Shown: one piece after another, positions 18,756 through 27,829 of the stretch
Numbering within the stretch: the first letter of the stretch is position 1
Layout of the letters: each line of letters opens with the position of its first letter
NCBI RefSeq assembly: GCF_013009345.1
Contig: NZ_JABELE010000015.1
Coordinates: forward strand, 31,635-95,634
Source of the DNA: Acinetobacter geminorum
GTDB taxonomy: Bacteria; Pseudomonadota; Gammaproteobacteria; Pseudomonadales; Moraxellaceae
Length of the DNA: 64,000 bases
Direction of reading: 5' to 3'
The notes under the pieces: generated by a model
What the model was told of the DNA's origin: nothing
Database searches by the model: none
Seen by the model: the letters and a program-made list of their open reading frames with translations, nothing else
Position numbers and translations under genes: made by a program

Positions 18756-19451
18756 ATGACCCAATCTTCACTTTCTCAGAACCTGAATGACACACCTCAA
18801 CAACAAGATGTCATTGAAATTAAAACAGCTACGCGTTCTGTTGGAAGAAAAGCGACAATTACTAAAGAAGAACTTTTTCAGGCCGCTTTAAACCTTATTG
18901 GTCCGCAAAAAAGTATTGCTTCATTGAGTTTACGAGAAGTAGCTCGAGAAGCAGGAATTGCACCAAATAGTTTCTATCGACATTTTAAAGATATTGATGA
19001 ATTAGCAATTTCTCTAATTGACCGTGCAGGTATCGTTTTACGTAAAATCATCCGTCAGGCTCGTCTACGTGCTTCCTTACAAGAAAGTATTATTCGTAGT
19101 TCTGTCGATATTTTCCTTCAACAACTCGATGCCGATGAAGGTAATTTAAGTTTATTACTACGTGAAAGTTTTACAGGTTCTGCTTCTTATAAGGCTGCCG
19201 TAGACCGCCAGCTCAACTTTTTTCAGCAAGAGCTACAAGAAGATTTAATTCGTCTTGAGCGCTTAAATAATAATCACCTGTATCACCCAGACCTTGTTGC
19301 AAAAGCTATTACTCAACTTGTGTTTCACATGGGTGCCAAAGTGATTGATTTACCGATTAATCAACGTGCAGAAGTTGCTGAACAAACCATGATTATGATT
19401 CGGATGATTTTAGAAGGCGCACGTCATCTAGATGAAGCAAAAATTCGCTAA
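18756..19451 (+). CDS. TetR family regulator (FabR/DesT-like)
   Basis: The N-terminal TetR helix-turn-helix reads SLREVAREAGIAPNSFYRHFKDIDELA after a polar leader of about 35 residues; this NSFYRHFKD form is like FabR and DesT, repressors of unsaturated fatty acid genes. The product is 231 residues from ATG 18756. A TTG three codons upstream (18747) is an alternative start and has the better spaced GAG-type site. Divergence from the desaturase operon supports a lipid-sensing role. Confidence 0.88.
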   Translation: MTQSSLSQNLNDTPQQQDVIEIKTATRSVGRKATITKEELFQAALNLIGPQKSIASLSLREVAREAGIAPNSFYRHFKDIDELAISLIDRAGIVLRKIIRQARLRASLQESIIRSSVDIFLQQLDADEGNLSLLLRESFTGSASYKAAVDRQLNFFQQELQEDLIRLERLNNNHLYHPDLVAKAITQLVFHMGAKVIDLPINQRAEVAEQTMIMIRMILEGARHLDEAKIR

Positions 19452-19463
19452 AATGATCTAATG

Positions 19464-19492
19464 AATGGCTTGTTGATGAACAGGCCATTTTT
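19464..19492 (+). terminator. Terminator of the TetR gene
   Basis: The 11-bp stem AATGGCTTGTT/AACAGGCCATT (one G-U) has a GATG loop and is followed by TTT. Confidence 0.7.
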
Positions 19493-19617
19493 ACATCTAA
19501 CTCCTCTATTTTCCAATAAAAATATAATTCACTGATTGAAGCGAATAGCTTGCCAGAGTATAAATAATCATTCCGTTTGCTCTTTCTCCTATATTCCCAA
19601 CGATCTCAGGGATCCAC

Positions 19618-20634
19618 ATGCAAAATTTGAATAATCGTCAAAGTCTGATTGCAAGCTACATTCTTATGGGCATCTTTTTGCTTTCGGTTATCCCATTACA
19701 TCTATTAGCAAGTTTTTTTGCAGGCTTTCTCATTTATGAAATTATTATTAGCTTAAGTTCGGTTGTAGAACGTTATATTGACGGCCAAAGAGCCCGTATT
19801 TTTATTAGTATTTTACTTAGTATTGTTACCATTTCGCTTATTGGTTTTTTCATTACCAGTCTGATTAGTTTCGTTGTATACGATCTAAAAGGCGTCGGAT
19901 TACATAGTATTAATAGCAAAGTTGATCAAACCTTACTTCATTTACAAGCAGAAATCACAAAATATCTTCCAGGTTATATTCCTGATAGCGTGACAGATCT
20001 AAAAGACGAAATCTTTGCATTTATGAAAGATAACGTCACCACCCTAAAAAATACCAGTTCCGATATTTTGCATAACTTCGTGACTATGGTCATGGGATTA
20101 ATTATTGGTATTTTGGTGGCGATACATGGTTTTCATCGCCGTACGCCTCAGCCTGTTTTTAAGTCACTGCTTATCCAACGTATTCAAAAATTATCAATTT
20201 CATTTAAAAATGTTGTTTTTGCCCAAATAAAAATTTCAGCTATTAACACGCTGCTCTTTATTTTGTTTGCATTTATTTTATTACCGCTGTGGGGAGTCCA
20301 TCTTCCTTTTGCAAAAACTTTAACCATTTTGACTTTTATGTTTGGACTGATTCCAATTTTAGGTAATCTGATTTCAAATACTTTGACATTTATTGCCGCT
20401 CTTACCATTTCTCTTGGACTAGCAGGAGCAGCATTACTTTATCTCGTTCTTGTTCACAAACTTGAATATTTTATTAATGCTAAAATTATTGGGCATAAGA
20501 TCAATGCCAATGCATGGGAAATTTTATTAGCAATGCTAGTATTTGAGTCAATTTTTGGTTTAGGTGGTTTAATCGCTGCTCCAATTTTTTATGCTTATTT
20601 AAAGCTAGAGTTAAAAGATGCCAGTCTCATCTAA
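19618..20634 (+). CDS. AI-2E/PerM family membrane protein
   Basis: The 338-residue protein has about seven to eight hydrophobic segments and the family signature near the C-terminus, GLIPILGNLISNTLT followed by NAWEILLAMLVFESIFGLGGLIAAPIFYAYLK. The family is called AI-2E transporter (TqsA/PerM), but many members export other substrates or act as ion/H+ antiporters, so the substrate is unknown. It is a single-gene unit closed by a strong terminator. The start ATG follows GGGATCC. Confidence 0.85.
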   Translation: MQNLNNRQSLIASYILMGIFLLSVIPLHLLASFFAGFLIYEIIISLSSVVERYIDGQRARIFISILLSIVTISLIGFFITSLISFVVYDLKGVGLHSINSKVDQTLLHLQAEITKYLPGYIPDSVTDLKDEIFAFMKDNVTTLKNTSSDILHNFVTMVMGLIIGILVAIHGFHRRTPQPVFKSLLIQRIQKLSISFKNVVFAQIKISAINTLLFILFAFILLPLWGVHLPFAKTLTILTFMFGLIPILGNLISNTLTFIAALTISLGLAGAALLYLVLVHKLEYFINAKIIGHKINANAWEILLAMLVFESIFGLGGLIAAPIFYAYLKLELKDASLI

Positions 20635-20650
20635 CTCAAAATCAATATAT

Positions 20651-20680
20651 AAAAAAAGCGCCCTCTCGGCGCTTTTTTTG
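20651..20680. terminator. Bidirectional terminator, PerM-like gene / rapA
   Basis: AAAAAAAGCGCC and GGCGCTTTTTTT form a perfect stem around CTCTC between the two convergent genes. Confidence 0.9.
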
Positions 20681-20691
20681 TTTTGAGTGAG

Positions 20692-23529
20692 TTACGGCTT
20701 AACCACAACTAACACCTGAATTGCTTCTGGTGTAACAGTTAAACCGTCAAGCAAGCTCAAGCCTTCTTTTTGCAACTTTTGTAAACGTTCAATTTCATCT
20801 TGACGAATACTTGGGTTGAACTGTTTTAGATAGGTTAAACGGTCAATTTCATATTGCCATTTATTACCATAGTGTTCTTTTGCTTGCTGCTGAAGCTGCG
20901 GTAAATCAACTTTCGCAATTTCTAACGCTTGTTTATAGCGCTGCTCAATGATATCACGACGAGCTTTAACTACTTGACGACAGCTATTACCATCTAAATG
21001 GTGCAAATATGGTTTTAAAATTGTCGGATCAATTTTCTCAGATAAGTCCTGACCATTTTCACTTAACAATACACGAATAAGCTGCTTAGGTAAGCTTGAT
21101 GGTAAATTCAGTGACTTCGGTGCAACAACATCCACTTTAAACCAGACTTCAATTAACACTGAACCCTGCTTTAATGCATTAGATTTAAGTACAGCAACAT
21201 TGGTACTACCAAATGATTGCGTACGGATCATCTCCATAACACTTTCAATGAATGGATGCTCTAAAGTTAAATATTGAGCATCTTCACGGAGCTGAGCTTG
21301 ATCGCGATAGAAAGTGGCTGTCATACCTTCTTCGTCTAATGCCAAACCTTGCACTTGCATTTGGTCGGTCGGTTTAATAATCACCGTACCATTACTTTGT
21401 TCATCAAAATCGATATTGGTTGATGACATGAAACGCTTCACAAACATTGGCAGCGTTGTATTGTCGTCATAGTCTTCAAGAGCTTGAACAATTTCTTGTG
21501 CCACAATAGGACGGCATGAATTATATTCAAGTAAACGATCTCGGCCAGCTTGAAGTTCAGCTTCTAAGGCTTGACGTTGAACATTCACCTCTTCAAGCAA
21601 ATCTTCAAATGTTTGACCTTGGTCTGCAAGTAAACAGTCTTTTAACTCAACAATAAAGTTCTCTTGCAGCGTTTGTGCTGTTGGAGAAATATTGCTGAAA
21701 ATATTTAATGCTTCGTTATACCAACGGAACATACGCTCTTGAGCTGTTCCCACAAGATATGGCACATGAATTTGAATACGGTTTTCTTGACCAATACGGT
21801 CTAGACGGCCGATACGTTGCTCTAAAACATCTGGGTTAGCTGGTAGATCAAATAAAATTAGATCACTGGCAAATTGGAAATTACGGCCTTCCGAACCAAT
21901 TTCCGAACACAGTAGAATCTGTGCGCCATAGCTTTCTTCAGCGAAATAAGCAGCCGCTTGGTCACGTTCTAGTAAGCTCATCCCTTCATGGAACATTGCA
22001 GTACGAATACCTGCATGCAAACGCAACACATTTTCTAAAGATTCAACTACTGGTCCGCTACGCGCAATTAAAAGCACTTTTTTATGCTTAAGATCTTTGC
22101 GTAAAATTTCCATTAACCATGGCACACGCGGATCATTTTGCATCCATGAACCATCAATCTGTGCTTCTTCAGGCCACATTTGCTCACGCAGTTTGCCGTC
22201 TTTTGACCAATCTTCTGGTGCTGGTAATGGTGCTGGCTGACAATCACGACCTGGGAAGCCTTGAATTGCTTCACGCGTATTACGGAATAAAATACGTCCA
22301 GTACCGTGACGGTCTAATAATTCGTGAATTGCTCTAAAGCGTTGATCTGGCTGGTCTTCAATACTGTGACCTAACAAACCTTCTAAAGCAGATAAATGCT
22401 CTGGGGCTAAAGCTTGATCCGACATGAGTACTTCAGCAATTTTTGCAGTCTGCTGGTACTGAGTCTCTTCATCTAAGAAGCGTTCTAAACTACTAAAACG
22501 CTGTGGATCAAGTAAACGTAAACGTGCGAAATGACTTTCCACACCTAATTGTTCAGGTGTTGCAGTGAGTAATAATACTCCTGCTGTATTTTCAGCAAGC
22601 TCTTCAATTAAATCGTAGCGGTCATTACCGCCTTCTTCTTCGCTCCACATCAAATGATGTGCTTCATCAACCACAAGCAAATCAAAACCAGCTTCTATGG
22701 CTTGCTCACGCAAATCATCATGGTCAACCATTAAGTCAACGCTGGCAATAATGCATTGCTCAGTCAAGAACGGGTTAAGCTCTGGATCATGTTCTTTAAT
22801 AGATGCTGTACGCGTTAAATCAAATAGAGAGAATTGCAAGTTAAAACGGCGACGCATTTCAATCATCCACTGATACTGAAGAGAATCAGGGACTAAAATC
22901 AGAATTCGTTCTGAACGACCAGTTTTAAGCTGTTGGTGGATAATTAAACCAGCTTCAATTGTTTTACCTAAACCAACTTCATCGGCAAGTAAAACACGAG
23001 GAGCAAAACGTTTACCAACTTCATGTGCGATATAAAGCTGATGAGGGATCAGGCCAACACGTGCACCGACCATCCCACGTAGAGGACTGGTCTGCATTTG
23101 TGCTTGCATCAACATCGCTTCAATACGCAAGTCATACCACTCTTTATAGTCAACTTGACTTGCAAGCAAACGATCTAAAGGTTTAGATAATTGAATTTGC
23201 GCACCAATACGTGTTTCATTGAGTGCTTTACGCTCTTGCTCGCCATTCTCTAAAGTACGAACAACGTTGTAACGCAAAACGCCATGACGATCTTCAACAG
23301 ACTCAACGATCCACTTCTGGCCTTCTTGATCTTGAACTTCATCATTCGTATTGAAGATGATACGAGATAGTGGAGCATTATTACGTGCATAGACACGTGT
23401 CTCATCACTTTTGGGGAATAAAATGCTGACAGATCTTTCATCTACATCAATAAGAACACCTAAACCGAGCTCAGTTTCTGTGTCTGATAGCCAACGTTGA
23501 CCAATAGCATACTGCTGCAATTTTTCCAC
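20692..23529 (-). CDS. rapA: RNA polymerase-associated helicase-like protein RapA
   Basis: This 945-residue Swi2/Snf2 ATPase recycles stalled RNA polymerase. N-terminal Tudor-like domains open with IGQRWLSDTETELGLG. The ATPase core has Walker A LLADEVGLGKTIEAGLI, the DEAH box VVDEAHHL, motif III LLLTATPEQLG, and motif VI EQRIGRLDRIGQ. Length is close to E. coli RapA (968). It is monocistronic, with a terminator shared with the convergent permease gene. Confidence 0.96.
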   Translation of the reverse strand: MEKLQQYAIGQRWLSDTETELGLGVLIDVDERSVSILFPKSDETRVYARNNAPLSRIIFNTNDEVQDQEGQKWIVESVEDRHGVLRYNVVRTLENGEQERKALNETRIGAQIQLSKPLDRLLASQVDYKEWYDLRIEAMLMQAQMQTSPLRGMVGARVGLIPHQLYIAHEVGKRFAPRVLLADEVGLGKTIEAGLIIHQQLKTGRSERILILVPDSLQYQWMIEMRRRFNLQFSLFDLTRTASIKEHDPELNPFLTEQCIIASVDLMVDHDDLREQAIEAGFDLLVVDEAHHLMWSEEEGGNDRYDLIEELAENTAGVLLLTATPEQLGVESHFARLRLLDPQRFSSLERFLDEETQYQQTAKIAEVLMSDQALAPEHLSALEGLLGHSIEDQPDQRFRAIHELLDRHGTGRILFRNTREAIQGFPGRDCQPAPLPAPEDWSKDGKLREQMWPEEAQIDGSWMQNDPRVPWLMEILRKDLKHKKVLLIARSGPVVESLENVLRLHAGIRTAMFHEGMSLLERDQAAAYFAEESYGAQILLCSEIGSEGRNFQFASDLILFDLPANPDVLEQRIGRLDRIGQENRIQIHVPYLVGTAQERMFRWYNEALNIFSNISPTAQTLQENFIVELKDCLLADQGQTFEDLLEEVNVQRQALEAELQAGRDRLLEYNSCRPIVAQEIVQALEDYDDNTTLPMFVKRFMSSTNIDFDEQSNGTVIIKPTDQMQVQGLALDEEGMTATFYRDQAQLREDAQYLTLEHPFIESVMEMIRTQSFGSTNVAVLKSNALKQGSVLIEVWFKVDVVAPKSLNLPSSLPKQLIRVLLSENGQDLSEKIDPTILKPYLHHLDGNSCRQVVKARRDIIEQRYKQALEIAKVDLPQLQQQAKEHYGNKWQYEIDRLTYLKQFNPSIRQDEIERLQKLQKEGLSLLDGLTVTPEAIQVLVVVKP

Positions 23530-23673
23530 CTTTCTCTCAAGTTCGCACTACATATTGTACGATGCAAATTAGCTTATTTTTGCATCTTTTTATGTAGTCT
23601 TTAAAGCAAAATTTTGAAGCAAAAACCAATTAAATCGCTTTGCTACAAAAAATCACGCATTAAAATTTTTACA

Positions 23674-24312
23674 TTAAAACGGTACAGGACAGTCAAAAGT
23701 TAATGTTTCTGCTGTGACAGGATGATTAAAACTTAACTGTTTGGCATGCAAACATAAACGCGGAACAAGTTGCTGCTCCGGTGTTGCATACAGCGTGTCA
23801 CCTACAATTGGATGCCCAAGATATTGCATGTGTACACGGAGTTGATGAGATCGGCCCGTAATTGGTGTTAATTTCACACGAGTTACAGGCTGTCCCTGAA
23901 TCTGAAAATGTTCTATGACCTGCCAATGTGTTAAAGCAGGCTTGTTGTGAGAAGCGTCGACAATATGTAAAGGTGGTCGGCTTGGGTCATAGATGACAGG
24001 AATATCTACAGTCCCTTCACCCTCTAAATGACCTGCGACAAGCGCTTCATATATTTTTGAAGTCTGACGATCTTGAAATTGACGTGCAATCGCACTTTGA
24101 CCGCGCTTCGATAAACCAAATACTAAAATACCTGAGGTATCTCGGTCTAGACGATGAATGAGCAAAGTTTTAGGTTCAATCGCAACCAACCTAGTCAAAA
24201 CGCTATCATGTAAATCACCCTTACCAGGAACACTCAAGATGTCCGAAGGTTTATGAATCACCATAAAATCATCATCACGATAGATCAGATGTTCACTTAG
24301 AAAATCACTCAA
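23674..24312 (-). CDS. RluA family pseudouridine synthase
   Basis: This RNA modification enzyme carries the catalytic-Asp motif LIHRLDRDTSGILVFG and the downstream PITGRSHQLRVHMQYLGHPIVGD. No S4 domain precedes it, as in RluA and related short members, so it may act on 23S rRNA or tRNA. The start is uncertain: no in-frame ATG precedes the conserved ILYRDDD-like region, and TTG at 24312 (213 residues) or TTG at 24351 (226 codons incl. stop) are the options. Target specificity cannot be assigned. Confidence 0.88.
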   Translation of the reverse strand: MSDFLSEHLIYRDDDFMVIHKPSDILSVPGKGDLHDSVLTRLVAIEPKTLLIHRLDRDTSGILVFGLSKRGQSAIARQFQDRQTSKIYEALVAGHLEGEGTVDIPVIYDPSRPPLHIVDASHNKPALTHWQVIEHFQIQGQPVTRVKLTPITGRSHQLRVHMQYLGHPIVGDTLYATPEQQLVPRLCLHAKQLSFNHPVTAETLTFDCPVPF

Positions 24313-24444
24313 AGTTGTATTCCCAAGGTAAGATGAAAAACAAGCGGGCAATAATAAAAAGCTTACGTCCGAATTACAATGCCGTTCGGGTAAATTAACA
24401 GCAGAATTTGCAAATATTATGGATCACTTGAGGTCTATAGTCAG

Positions 24445-25149
24445 TCAAGGCTTCAATAACTGCATAATATGTTGCAATGTCGGTGCTTGCATTATCTCTT
24501 CAGCACTTAAGCTCGCACCATTTGCACGCCATAGATCGACCAGATAATTCACAGCAGACTGATCTAGTCCGTAGTTTCTTAAATCAATTTCAGGATGGAT
24601 CTCCATAGGATGTCGCCCCACCTGTTCAGCAATTGCCAATAAGATTCCTTTATCTGACAAGATATAAGAGGACGGCGCACTTAAAGACCATAACCGCATT
24701 AAGCTCTGCGTATTTAAATGTTTTATATGGTCAAAACTGATCTTTTCAACCCATTGGATATGCTGCTCTAGATTAGCCGCCAAGATCGCATCATTTACAA
24801 CACTGACCTGATCTGTAATCGATAAAACAAGCTGCATGACTTGTTTAAACAGAGGCGACAAATCACCTGCCATCATAACTTGGGCTTTAGTATTTGATGA
24901 CAAACGCTGACCAAGCTCCAACATGGTTTGTTGAAGCTGAGATGTCTCAATAAAAATAATTGGAATTTCGAGTGATTGAGCGCGCTTAATCAACAATTCC
25001 AAATGGTTCGCCAATGGTTGCTCAGACCAATCTGGTCGTAGTTTAAGCTCATTGAGCCCAACCATGAGCAAAATACTTTGCGCTGACTCAATTGACCAAT
25101 TTGAAGTACTTGCAGCTAATTGGATTTTTCGAGGTAAGGGATAAAACAT
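24445..25149 (-). CDS. EntB-like protein: degenerate isochorismatase domain plus degenerate carrier domain
   Basis: The 234-residue protein appears to have the two-domain layout of EntB. Residues about 20-160 look like an isochorismatase-hydrolase fold (ILLMVGLNELKLRPDW at the place of the usual LLVHDMQ strand, then IPIIFIETSQ). Residues about 185-234 look like an aryl carrier protein (LRNYGLDQSAVNYLVDLW, then PTLQHIMQLL). The active-site Asp of the first domain seems absent, and the carrier Ser expected directly after GLD is Gln, with Ser one place later. No siderophore genes surround it; hemL lies upstream behind its terminator. I infer a non-enzymatic or repurposed protein. The domain reading is from pattern recognition only. 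Confidence 0.55.
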   Translation of the reverse strand: MFYPLPRKIQLAASTSNWSIESAQSILLMVGLNELKLRPDWSEQPLANHLELLIKRAQSLEIPIIFIETSQLQQTMLELGQRLSSNTKAQVMMAGDLSPLFKQVMQLVLSITDQVSVVNDAILAANLEQHIQWVEKISFDHIKHLNTQSLMRLWSLSAPSSYILSDKGILLAIAEQVGRHPMEIHPEIDLRNYGLDQSAVNYLVDLWRANGASLSAEEIMQAPTLQHIMQLLKP

Positions 25150-25181
25150 TGTTCTCTACAAATATAAAAATAGCTCAAATT

Positions 25182-25211
25182 AAAAAGCCCGTTTAACACG
25201 GGCTTTTTTGC
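25182..25211 (-). terminator. Terminator of hemL
   Basis: AAGCCCGT and ACGGGCTT form the stem with a short loop (TTAAC), just after the hemL stop, flanked by A and T runs. Confidence 0.85.
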
Positions 25212-26510
25212 TTACTTCATTTCAGCGAATGTTTCTTTTGCAGCCTGAATCGTAAATTCAATATCTTCATCAGAATGTGCAGATGAAATAAAGCCTGCTT
25301 CAAATGCTGAAGGTGCCAAGTTGACCCCACGTTTTAACATGCCATGGAAGAACTTTTTGAAAGCTTCAATATCACATGCCAACATAGAGTCAAAGCTTGT
25401 AATGTCTTCTTGGTCGGTAAAGTAAAGACCGAACATTGCGCCAGCTTGCTGAGTCTTAAATGGAATACCCGCTTCATCAGCTGCAGCTTGTAAGCCTGCA
25501 AGTAACTTTTCAAGTTGAGCAGATAATTTGCTGTAAAAGTCAGGTTGGCGTAAATGTTTAAACATTTCAATACCAGCACGCATAGCAAGTGGGTTACCAG
25601 ATAATGTACCTGCTTGGTATACACCACCTAAAGGTGCAATGCATTCCATGATTTCACGCTTACCACCAAATGCACCAACAGGCAGACCTGCACCAATAAT
25701 TTTACCTAAAGTCGTTAAATCAGGTTTAACGTTATAAACTGATTGCGCACCGCCTAAAGCAACACGGAAGCCTGTCATCACTTCATCAATAATGAATACA
25801 GATTTATATTCATCACAAATATCACGAATGGCTTGTAAGAAACCGTCGATTGGTTTCACCATATTCATGTTACCCGCGACTGGTTCAATAATAACACCCG
25901 CAATTTCATGGCCGAACTTAGCAAAGCATTCTTTTAATGCAGCAATATCATTATACGGCAGCGTTAAAGTATGTTTAGCAAAATCAACAGGAACACCTTT
26001 CGAAGTTGGTTCACCTTCACCTAAAGTCAGTAAACCTGAACCCGCTTTTACTAAAAGTGAGTCAGAGTGGCCGTGGTAACAACCTTCAAACTTCACGATT
26101 TTGTCACGGCCAGTATAACCACGCGCTAAACGAATAGCGGTCATGGTCGCTTCTGTACCCGAGTTAGTCATACGCACCAATTCAATTGATGGCATGATTT
26201 CACAGATAATATCTGCCAGTGTTGTTTCGTGTACGGTTGGTGCACCAAAACTTAAGCCATCTTCTGCTGCTGTTTGTACAGCCTTAATAATCTCTGGATG
26301 AGCATGACCTAAAATCATCGGTCCCCAAGAACCAACATAGTCAACATAACGCTTACCATCCACATCCCATAAATAAGCACCTTTTGCTTTCTCGATGAAA
26401 ACCGGTGTTCCTCCAACGCCATTAAAGGCACGTACCGGAGAGTTCACACCACCTGGAATGTGTTTGCTGGCTTGTTTAAATAACTGTTCTTGCTTTGGAG
26501 ATAAACTCAT
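25212..26510 (-). CDS. hemL: Glutamate-1-semialdehyde 2,1-aminomutase
   Basis: HemL makes 5-aminolevulinate from glutamate-1-semialdehyde in the C5 tetrapyrrole pathway. The 432-residue class III PLP enzyme has the Schiff-base Lys in TTLGKIIGAGLPVGAFGGK, the cofactor region GCYHGHSDSLLVKAGSG, and the Asp in FIIDEVMTGFRVALGG. Length is standard. It lies 42 bp downstream of thiE on the same strand and may be co-transcribed with it. Confidence 0.97.
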   Translation of the reverse strand: MSLSPKQEQLFKQASKHIPGGVNSPVRAFNGVGGTPVFIEKAKGAYLWDVDGKRYVDYVGSWGPMILGHAHPEIIKAVQTAAEDGLSFGAPTVHETTLADIICEIMPSIELVRMTNSGTEATMTAIRLARGYTGRDKIVKFEGCYHGHSDSLLVKAGSGLLTLGEGEPTSKGVPVDFAKHTLTLPYNDIAALKECFAKFGHEIAGVIIEPVAGNMNMVKPIDGFLQAIRDICDEYKSVFIIDEVMTGFRVALGGAQSVYNVKPDLTTLGKIIGAGLPVGAFGGKREIMECIAPLGGVYQAGTLSGNPLAMRAGIEMFKHLRQPDFYSKLSAQLEKLLAGLQAAADEAGIPFKTQQAGAMFGLYFTDQEDITSFDSMLACDIEAFKKFFHGMLKRGVNLAPSAFEAGFISSAHSDEDIEFTIQAAKETFAEMK

Positions 26511-26552
26511 GGAAATGCTCGTCTTAAATATCTAAAAAATAATTTTGAAAGC

Positions 26553-27164
26553 TTAAGAAAATAATTGTGCCCACGCCTGTACACGGGCAGGAATTTCAGC
26601 AGTTGATCGACCTAATATATCACTAATGACTGCACACAGGTCAGCCCCAGCCTCAATCACAGGTTGTGAGTTTTCAACAGTTAAACCACCAATCGCACAA
26701 ATTGGTAAATCATATTGGGCTGCTGCTTGCTTAATCACTTCGATCCCCACATTACCTGCTTCAGGTTTTGTAGAGGTCGCATAGACCGCACCAAATGCAA
26801 TATAAGTCGCGCCATCTGTAATTGCTTTTTGTGCAAGTTCTAATGAGTTCAGGCAAGTACGGCCAATAATGACGCCTTCTGGTAATTGCGATTTTGCATC
26901 AGTAATTTCGCCATCACTTTGCCCTAAATGCACACCTAAACCAAACTGAGCGGCCAGTTTTAGGTCATCATTAATGACAAAAGGAACTTGATATTTTTCA
27001 CACAATAATTTGATTTGTTCGACTTCTGCGGGTTGCTCTGCTTTGTCTATTTTCTTACGGCGGTACTGTAAAATTGCGACCTGATGAGTTGCGAGTGCGG
27101 CATCTAGTTTTTCTAATAATAGTTGGATTGGGTCATCGTTGGTAATGAGGTATAAACCGCGCAT
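26553..27164 (-). CDS. thiE: Thiamine phosphate synthase
   Basis: ThiE condenses HMP-pyrophosphate and thiazole phosphate to thiamine phosphate. The 203-residue TIM barrel shows the pyrophosphate-binding LQYRRKKIDK, the Asp segment INDDLKLAAQFGLGVHLGQSDG, the loop GRTCLNSLELAQKA, and the phosphate motifs FGAVYATSTKPEAG and CAIGGLTVEN. No TPP riboswitch is evident upstream. Length is normal. Confidence 0.94.
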   Translation of the reverse strand: MRGLYLITNDDPIQLLLEKLDAALATHQVAILQYRRKKIDKAEQPAEVEQIKLLCEKYQVPFVINDDLKLAAQFGLGVHLGQSDGEITDAKSQLPEGVIIGRTCLNSLELAQKAITDGATYIAFGAVYATSTKPEAGNVGIEVIKQAAAQYDLPICAIGGLTVENSQPVIEAGADLCAVISDILGRSTAEIPARVQAWAQLFS

Positions 27165-27222
27165 ACTCTACTCTCGCTTTTAAAAACTTCGCTAGTATAA
27201 CGGATTTATAGGCCATCATAAG

Positions 27223-27258
27223 TACCGATTGATATAGGCTTACCAGTACCAATCGGTA
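27223..27258. repeat. Inverted repeat TACCGATTG...CAATCGGTA upstream of thiE
   Basis: Perfect 9-bp arms are separated by 18 bp in the gap between the Mpo1-like gene and thiE. It could be an operator or a leader hairpin of thiE-hemL. Confidence 0.5.
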
Positions 27259-27280
27259 TATTTAAAAGAGAAAGTAAAAA

Positions 27281-27664
27281 TTAACTCGGAATTTTGTCGT
27301 GTTTACGATCAACCAAACTCAAACGGCCACGTGCAACATCAGACAACATTCGCCAATCAGAAATAAAGCTATAGAAAGGTTGTTTAAAACTGGCAGGCTT
27401 ATTTTTTTCAAACATAAAATGTCCAATCCATGCACACGCATAGCCAGACACTAAACCATAGAGTGCATATTTTGCTTGTTTCTTACGAATTGCTTTTGAA
27501 AAAAAGTATATGCCAATACTGCTACCCACCACATGCAAACGTCTGCTCATGATGTTACGGTGTTCAGTTAAATAAAAACGATAAAATTCCTGATAATTTT
27601 TAATCGGCAATTCAAACTCTGGCTGAGCTTCATGGCTAAAGTTCACTGGTGCATTCACGATCAT
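27281..27664 (-). CDS. Mpo1-like (DUF962) membrane protein
   Basis: The 127-residue protein fits the Mpo1/YGL010w family. In yeast, Mpo1 is an iron-dependent 2-hydroxy fatty acid dioxygenase. The conserved His/Asn pattern is present: YLTEHRNIMSRRLHVVGSS and WIGHFMFEKNKPASF. Two hydrophobic segments lie around residues 45-60 and 70-85, consistent with membrane association. Length fits the small bacterial versions. Activity in Acinetobacter is not established from sequence. Confidence 0.85.
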   Translation of the reverse strand: MIVNAPVNFSHEAQPEFELPIKNYQEFYRFYLTEHRNIMSRRLHVVGSSIGIYFFSKAIRKKQAKYALYGLVSGYACAWIGHFMFEKNKPASFKQPFYSFISDWRMLSDVARGRLSLVDRKHDKIPS

Positions 27665-27829
27665 CTTCCTGATTTTTATTTGATCAAAACGTCACCTGAT
27701 TGTACACCTAAATAAAAGTGTAGCGTCATATGTTTGATTGTAACTTTCTCTATCAAAACCATTATTTTTAGAGCTAAGCTATTATACTTATTCAAGATAG
27801 TCTAAATACCTGATTCAGGGAGATATATT

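Noticed and set aside
26511..26552. TPP riboswitch near thiE
   Set aside because: No THI-box-like sequence is visible around thiE; the only structure upstream is the inverted repeat at 27223-27258.
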